A program made the position numbers and the translations under genes. Shown here one piece after another: positions 63,560-64,000 of a stretch of DNA of 64,000 nucleotides (position 1 is the first letter of the stretch; each line of letters starts with the position of its first letter). The notes under the pieces are model-generated. The model was not told the DNA's origin. It made no database searches and saw only the letters and a list, made by a program, of their open reading frames with translations. The stretch comes from Calothrix sp. PCC 7103 (GTDB lineage: Bacteria > Cyanobacteriota > Cyanobacteriia > Cyanobacteriales > Nostocaceae), in assembly GCF_000331305.1 (NCBI RefSeq), contig NZ_KB217483.1, positions 539,534 to 603,533 on the forward strand, read 5' to 3'.

Positions 63560-64000
63560 TCAAACAGCGACTTGTTGAATTGTGGTTCCGAGTCCTTCGC
63601 GCGTGAGGACAAATTGTTGTTTATAACTATTACCTGGATGAATGATGTGTGTGACTTTTTCAACATAGTAACGACCATCATAGGTATATCCAACACCGCG
63701 CAAATCTACAAGCCTGCCTATTTCTAATAAATCTTCATATTCAGATGTATCTAATTGCCCTGTTACAGTAACCACACGGTCTTGTGACCTATCAACCATT
63801 GCTTGTGTACGACTATCAGACTGTGCTTTTTTTCGGGCAGTTTCGCGAAATTGTACTTTACGAATGTCTGATTGTTGTGTGAGTGCAGGTTGTCGAGCGA
63901 GTGGTGCCCGCCTACTTGTTAGACTTGAAATCGGTTGTATTTGATTTGTTTTACGGTCTTGTACTTGCCCTGCTACTGTATAAGCAGCTAGTGCATCGTA
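63560..64000 (-). CDS. gp27/phage late control D-like hub protein (C-terminal part)
   Basis: The frame is open to the right window edge, so the start lies beyond it. The visible 146 residues end with VKLTREGLG-like QQFVLTREGLGTTIQQVAV and contain RGVGYTYDGRYYVEKVTHII, the end of gene D/gp27 hub proteins. An Arg/Gln-rich linker precedes it. With the separate gp5-like gene it makes the split form of VgrG. It is the first visible gene of the operon; sheath, tube and LysM genes are expected upstream. Confidence 0.8.
   Translation of the reverse strand, partial: YDALAAYTVAGQVQDRKTNQIQPISSLTSRRAPLARQPALTQQSDIRKVQFRETARKKAQSDSRTQAMVDRSQDRVVTVTGQLDTSEYEDLLEIGRLVDLRGVGYTYDGRYYVEKVTHIIHPGNSYKQQFVLTREGLGTTIQQVAV

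Noticed and set aside
1..64000. tRNA or rRNA genes
   Set aside because: None was recognised by eye on either strand; a dedicated tRNA scan would be decisive.

Overview
The window reads as chromosomal DNA of a filamentous (probably heterocystous, Nostocales-type) cyanobacterium. The evidence is low GC (about 37-38% by eye), RppA/RppB and NrsD-like metal-response genes, an ethylene-receptor-like hybrid kinase, a Mo-nitrogenase C-terminus family protein, a PEP-CTERM protein, Uma2 and WD40 proteins, and dispersed palindromic repeats of the kind common in these genomes. The usual cyanobacterial HIP1 octamer was not noticed. Instead the 6-bp palindrome GGCGCC recurs roughly a hundred times, inside and outside genes.

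Layout. 1-8.3 kb: end of a PacL-type cation ATPase, an RppA/RppB two-component pair preceded by duplicated OmpR-type direct repeats, an FAD monooxygenase with a SUKH protein, a divergent TetR regulator, an NrsD-like exporter with a histidine-rich tail, and a DUF442 rhodanese-like protein divergent from an ArsR-fold regulator that looks like a BigR-type persulfide sensor. 8.4-11.4 kb: an NADPH-dependent FMN reductase and its truncated copy, a NYN/LabA protein, a Mo-nitrogenase C-terminus family protein and an unknown protein. 11.4-18.1 kb: a signalling block of three genes: a REC/wHTH/Hpt/REC/REC/GGDEF-like protein, a 1266-residue ethylene-receptor-like hybrid kinase and a single-domain receiver. 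18-22.6 kb: a decayed PAS fragment, a GH74-like lipoprotein and a Uma2 protein.

22.6-34.9 kb is a large arsenic-resistance island: arsH, two pstS lipoproteins, a gapdh-arsJ pair, a membrane-anchored PstS-like protein, a dual-specificity-type phosphatase, an FAD disulfide reductase-type protein, acr3, two arsR genes, the C-As lyase gene arsI, arsC and an aquaporin. Two large divergent promoters carry four and three copies of the same dyad, TCAA-N6-TTGA, and a near copy lies upstream of the aquaporin. I infer one As(III)-responsive regulon covering inorganic arsenate (ArsC, ACR3/aquaporin; GAPDH-ArsJ) and organoarsenicals (ArsI, ArsH), coupled to phosphate capture.

34.9-39.3 kb is scarred by mobile DNA: nested palindromes, a PEP-CTERM gene whose last codons are the end of an IS, a broken IS1634-type transposase, a cyclic-nucleotide-binding-domain remnant, and two tandem terminator-bearing units that look like small-RNA genes. 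39.4-46.1 kb carries a Tat-signal ferritin-like protein, an MFS transporter, a VOC protein, exported HEAT and WD40 repeat proteins, and an inhibitory-type serpin.

46.1-64 kb is a single leftward operon for the baseplate, spike and fibre of a contractile injection system (eCIS/tCIS class): gp27-like, gp5-like spike, PAAR-like tip, gp25, baseplate J, a giant second baseplate-J protein, a P2-gpI-like tail protein and a DUF6519/S74 fibre. Sheath, tube and ATPase genes would lie beyond the right edge. Its most unusual feature is that the two largest baseplate proteins carry three inserted BNR/GH74-like beta-propellers, and the fibre carries a recent, almost identical tandem expansion. This decorated injection system is my best candidate for an undescribed system in the window.
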